Assembly (NCBI GenBank): GCA_026786155.1
Contig: JAJAYR010000190.1
Location: 1-6,553 of the forward strand
Length of the DNA stretch: 6,553 bases
Direction: 5' to 3'
DNA from: Pyrinomonadaceae bacterium
GTDB taxonomy: Bacteria; Acidobacteriota; Blastocatellia; Pyrinomonadales; Pyrinomonadaceae
The notes under the pieces are model-generated. The model did no database searches and had not been told where the DNA came from. It saw only the letters and a list, made by a program, of their open reading frames with translations. The translations under genes were made by a program, and so were the position numbers. Shown piece after piece: positions 5,280-6,553 of this stretch (position 1 is the first letter of the stretch; each line of letters begins with the position of its first letter).

Positions 5280-5282
5280 AGA

Positions 5283-5289
5283 AAGGGAG
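5283..5289 (+). promoter_or_regulatory. strong ribosome binding site of accB
   Basis: AAGGGAG lies 6 nt before the accB ATG. It is the best SD in the window and the only one placed between a repeat hairpin and the gene after it. Confidence 0.75.
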
Positions 5290-5295
5290 CAAAAG

Positions 5296-5868
5296 ATGAG
5301 TCAACAAGCGGCATCAGCGAAAAAAGAAACAACGAAAAAGAGCAGTTCAAGTGCGCTTCCGAAAGTGTCAGAGCCTTCGTTAAATATGGACGAACTGCGT
5401 GAACTGGCAAATCTGGTCAACGAGAATGGATTTACCGATTTTGAATTTGAAAACGCTAATATCCGTGTTCGTCTGAGCAAAAATCCCGCGCCGCAATACA
5501 TTCAGGCGATGCCGCAGTCTGCGCCGTCGTTTGCCGCTCCCGTTTCCACTCAGATTCAAAATACCGCACCACCGAACAACGCCGAAAGCCAATCTGAAAC
5601 AACTTCCGCCGAACCGACAACCGATGCCGATTTGCACATCATAACTTCGCCGATAGTCGGAACTTTCTATCGTTCGCCGTCGCCCGATAAAGAGTCATAT
5701 ATCAAAGAAGGCAGCAATGTGTCGCCTGATACGATTGTCTGCATCGTCGAAGCGATGAAATTGATGAACGAAATCGAAGCGGAAGTTTCCGGCGAAGTCG
5801 TCAAAATCTACGTCGAAAACGGTCAGCCGGTCGAGTTCGGGCAGCCGCTTTTCGGGATTAAAAAATAA
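5296..5868 (+). CDS. accB: acetyl-CoA carboxylase biotin carboxyl carrier protein
   Basis: AccB carries biotin between the biotin carboxylase (AccC) and carboxyltransferase (AccAD) active sites, in the first committed step of fatty-acid synthesis. The 190-residue protein has the family's layout: an N-terminal helical and strand region (NMDELRELANLVNENGFTDF, 30–49); a flexible linker at about 62–110 rich in P, A, S, T and Q; and a C-terminal biotinyl domain at about 113–189. The domain contains SPIVGTFYRSPSPD (118–131), including the BCCP 'thumb' loop, and EAMKLMNEIEAE (152–163), where K155 is the biotinylation site, then GQPVEFGQPLFGI. The charged, serine-rich start (2–20) is longer than in E. 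coli AccB (156 residues). It starts at an ATG with a strong SD. The next gene is accC, as usual. Confidence 0.98.
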   Translation: MSQQAASAKKETTKKSSSSALPKVSEPSLNMDELRELANLVNENGFTDFEFENANIRVRLSKNPAPQYIQAMPQSAPSFAAPVSTQIQNTAPPNNAESQSETTSAEPTTDADLHIITSPIVGTFYRSPSPDKESYIKEGSNVSPDTIVCIVEAMKLMNEIEAEVSGEVVKIYVENGQPVEFGQPLFGIKK

Positions 5869-5872
5869 TTTT

Positions 5873-5973
5873 CACCACAGAGACACAGAGGCACAGAGAT
5901 TTTGAAACCACAATTTGACATAACTGCACAGTTGATTTTTAGATTTTCTCTGTGTCTCTGTGTCTCTGTGGTG
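5873..5973. repeat. ~8-nt unit inverted repeat, accB–accC gap (ACAGAGAC family)
   Basis: The left arm 5873–5899 (starting CACCACAGAGACACAGAG) pairs with 5947–5973 (ending TCTCTGTGGTG) over all 27 positions, with a single G·U. The unit is about 8 nt rather than 7. The 47-nt loop contains a perfect TTGACA. From memory, this CACAGAG-type sequence recurs in several unrelated bacterial phyla, but I cannot search for it here. The arm ends 11 nt before the accC ATG. Confidence 0.95.
5915..5944 (+). promoter_or_regulatory. possible weak promoter with dyad in the accB–accC loop
   Basis: A perfect TTGACA (-35 type) at 5915–5920 is followed 18 nt later by TTAGAT (5939–5944), which matches TATAAT at only 3 of 6 places. 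Between them lies a 12-nt dyad, AACTG-CA-CAGTT (5922–5933), in an operator-like position. The weak -10 makes this a low-confidence call. Confidence 0.2.
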
Positions 5974-5984
5974 TATTTTATTTG

Positions 5985-6553
5985 ATGAAAAAGCGAGAAT
6001 TCCGCAAAATTTTAATCGCCAATCGAGGTGAAATCGCCTGTCGAATTATTTGGACGTGCAAGGAAATGGGCATCCGAACCGTCGCGGTGCATTCGACTGC
6101 CGATAAAGACGCGCTGCACGTTCGCTATGCCGACGAAGCGGTTTGCATCGGCGGTGCGCCGTCGGCGGAAAGTTATTTGAATATTCCGGCGATTATCAGC
6201 GCGGCGGAAATCACCAATGTTGACGCGATTCATCCGGGTTACGGTTTTCTCGCCGAATCGGAGAGGTTTGCCAAAGTTTGCGAAGACTGCAATATCAAAT
6301 TTATCGGTCCGAAGCCGCACGTTATCGGAATGATGGGCGATAAAGTCGAAGCGCGTCGAACGATGAAAGCGGCGGGCGTTCCGATTCTGCCCGGCAGTCC
6401 CGAACCGATTGAAAGCGCGGAAGAAGCAATCGCGGTGGCGAAGGAAATCGGGTTTCCCGTCATCATCAAAGCGGCTGCCGGCGGCGGCGGGCGCGGAATG
6501 CGAATTGTCCGCGCAGAAGAAGATTTAGCGAATAATCTTGAATTAGCGCAGAC
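5985..6553 (+). CDS. accC: acetyl-CoA carboxylase, biotin carboxylase subunit (3' end outside window)
   Basis: AccC carboxylates the biotin of AccB using ATP and bicarbonate. The frame starts at ATG 5985 and stays open to the window edge, giving 189 residues of an expected ~450. The pre-ATP-grasp domain is complete: FRKILIANRGEIACRII (6–22), then HPGYGFLAES (83–92) and FIGP (106–109). The ATP-grasp part begins with MGDKVEARR (117–125) and AGVPILPGS (130–138). The nucleotide lysine IIKAAAGGGGRGMR (160–173) has K162, equivalent to E. coli K159, and the glycine-rich loop. All key residues visible so far are intact. No SD precedes the ATG; a 27-bp hairpin ends 11 nt upstream. A TTG immediately before the ATG (5982) is in frame but unlikely to be used. 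Adjacency to accB supports AccC over pyruvate or propionyl carboxylase homologues. Confidence 0.96.
   Translation, partial: MKKREFRKILIANRGEIACRIIWTCKEMGIRTVAVHSTADKDALHVRYADEAVCIGGAPSAESYLNIPAIISAAEITNVDAIHPGYGFLAESERFAKVCEDCNIKFIGPKPHVIGMMGDKVEARRTMKAAGVPILPGSPEPIESAEEAIAVAKEIGFPVIIKAAAGGGGRGMRIVRAEEDLANNLELAQ

Noticed and set aside
1682..5973. CRISPR array or integrated IS element as an explanation of the repeats
   Set aside because: Units are 7–8 nt without spacers of regular length, the sequence differs between gaps, and no transposase, cas gene or target-site duplication is visible.

Overview
This window is a stretch of the bacterial translation/transcription core operon (the spc–alpha region) running into fatty-acid synthesis genes, all on the + strand. 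Order: adk (3' part), map, infA, rpmJ, rpsM, rpsK, rpsD, rpoA, rplQ, accB, accC (5' part). All eleven proteins belong to universal or near-universal families and none looks broken; the two end genes are cut only by the window edges. No tRNA, rRNA, IS element, CRISPR array or defence system is visible. The organism is a bacterium of moderate GC. The combination of a zinc-type S4, an enlarged L17, accBC directly after rplQ and intergenic gaps full of 7-nt repeats makes me think of an Acidobacteriota lineage such as Blastocatellia, but this is a weak inference from memory and the window holds no direct taxonomic marker.

Region 1 (1–1677) is compact: adk, map, infA and rpmJ are separated by short gaps without repeats, and map and rpmJ have recognisable Shine-Dalgarno (SD) sequences. 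A plausible promoter lies just before infA. Region 2 (1678–5984) is different. Each of the seven consecutive gaps from rpmJ–rpsM to accB–accC carries an inverted repeat whose arms are tandem arrays of a short unit (7 nt in six gaps, about 8 nt in the last). Six different unit sequences are used in the seven gaps; one family (ATTTTGG/CCAAAAT) occurs twice. Predicted stems are 20–32 bp with loops of 6 to about 145 nt. Downstream genes mostly start directly after the repeat without an SD; accB is the exception.

Functionally, the ribosomal proteins (L36, S13, S11, S4, L17), IF-1, the RNA polymerase alpha subunit and methionine aminopeptidase form the expected growth-rate-linked unit. AccB and AccC, the biotin carrier and biotin carboxylase of acetyl-CoA carboxylase, follow it and may share its transcription. 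The coding content is ordinary. What merits a second look is the noncoding layer: the repeat hairpins, and a separate bulged stem-loop in the rpsK–rpsD gap (2719–2764) that could be an S4-type autoregulatory or attenuation element.
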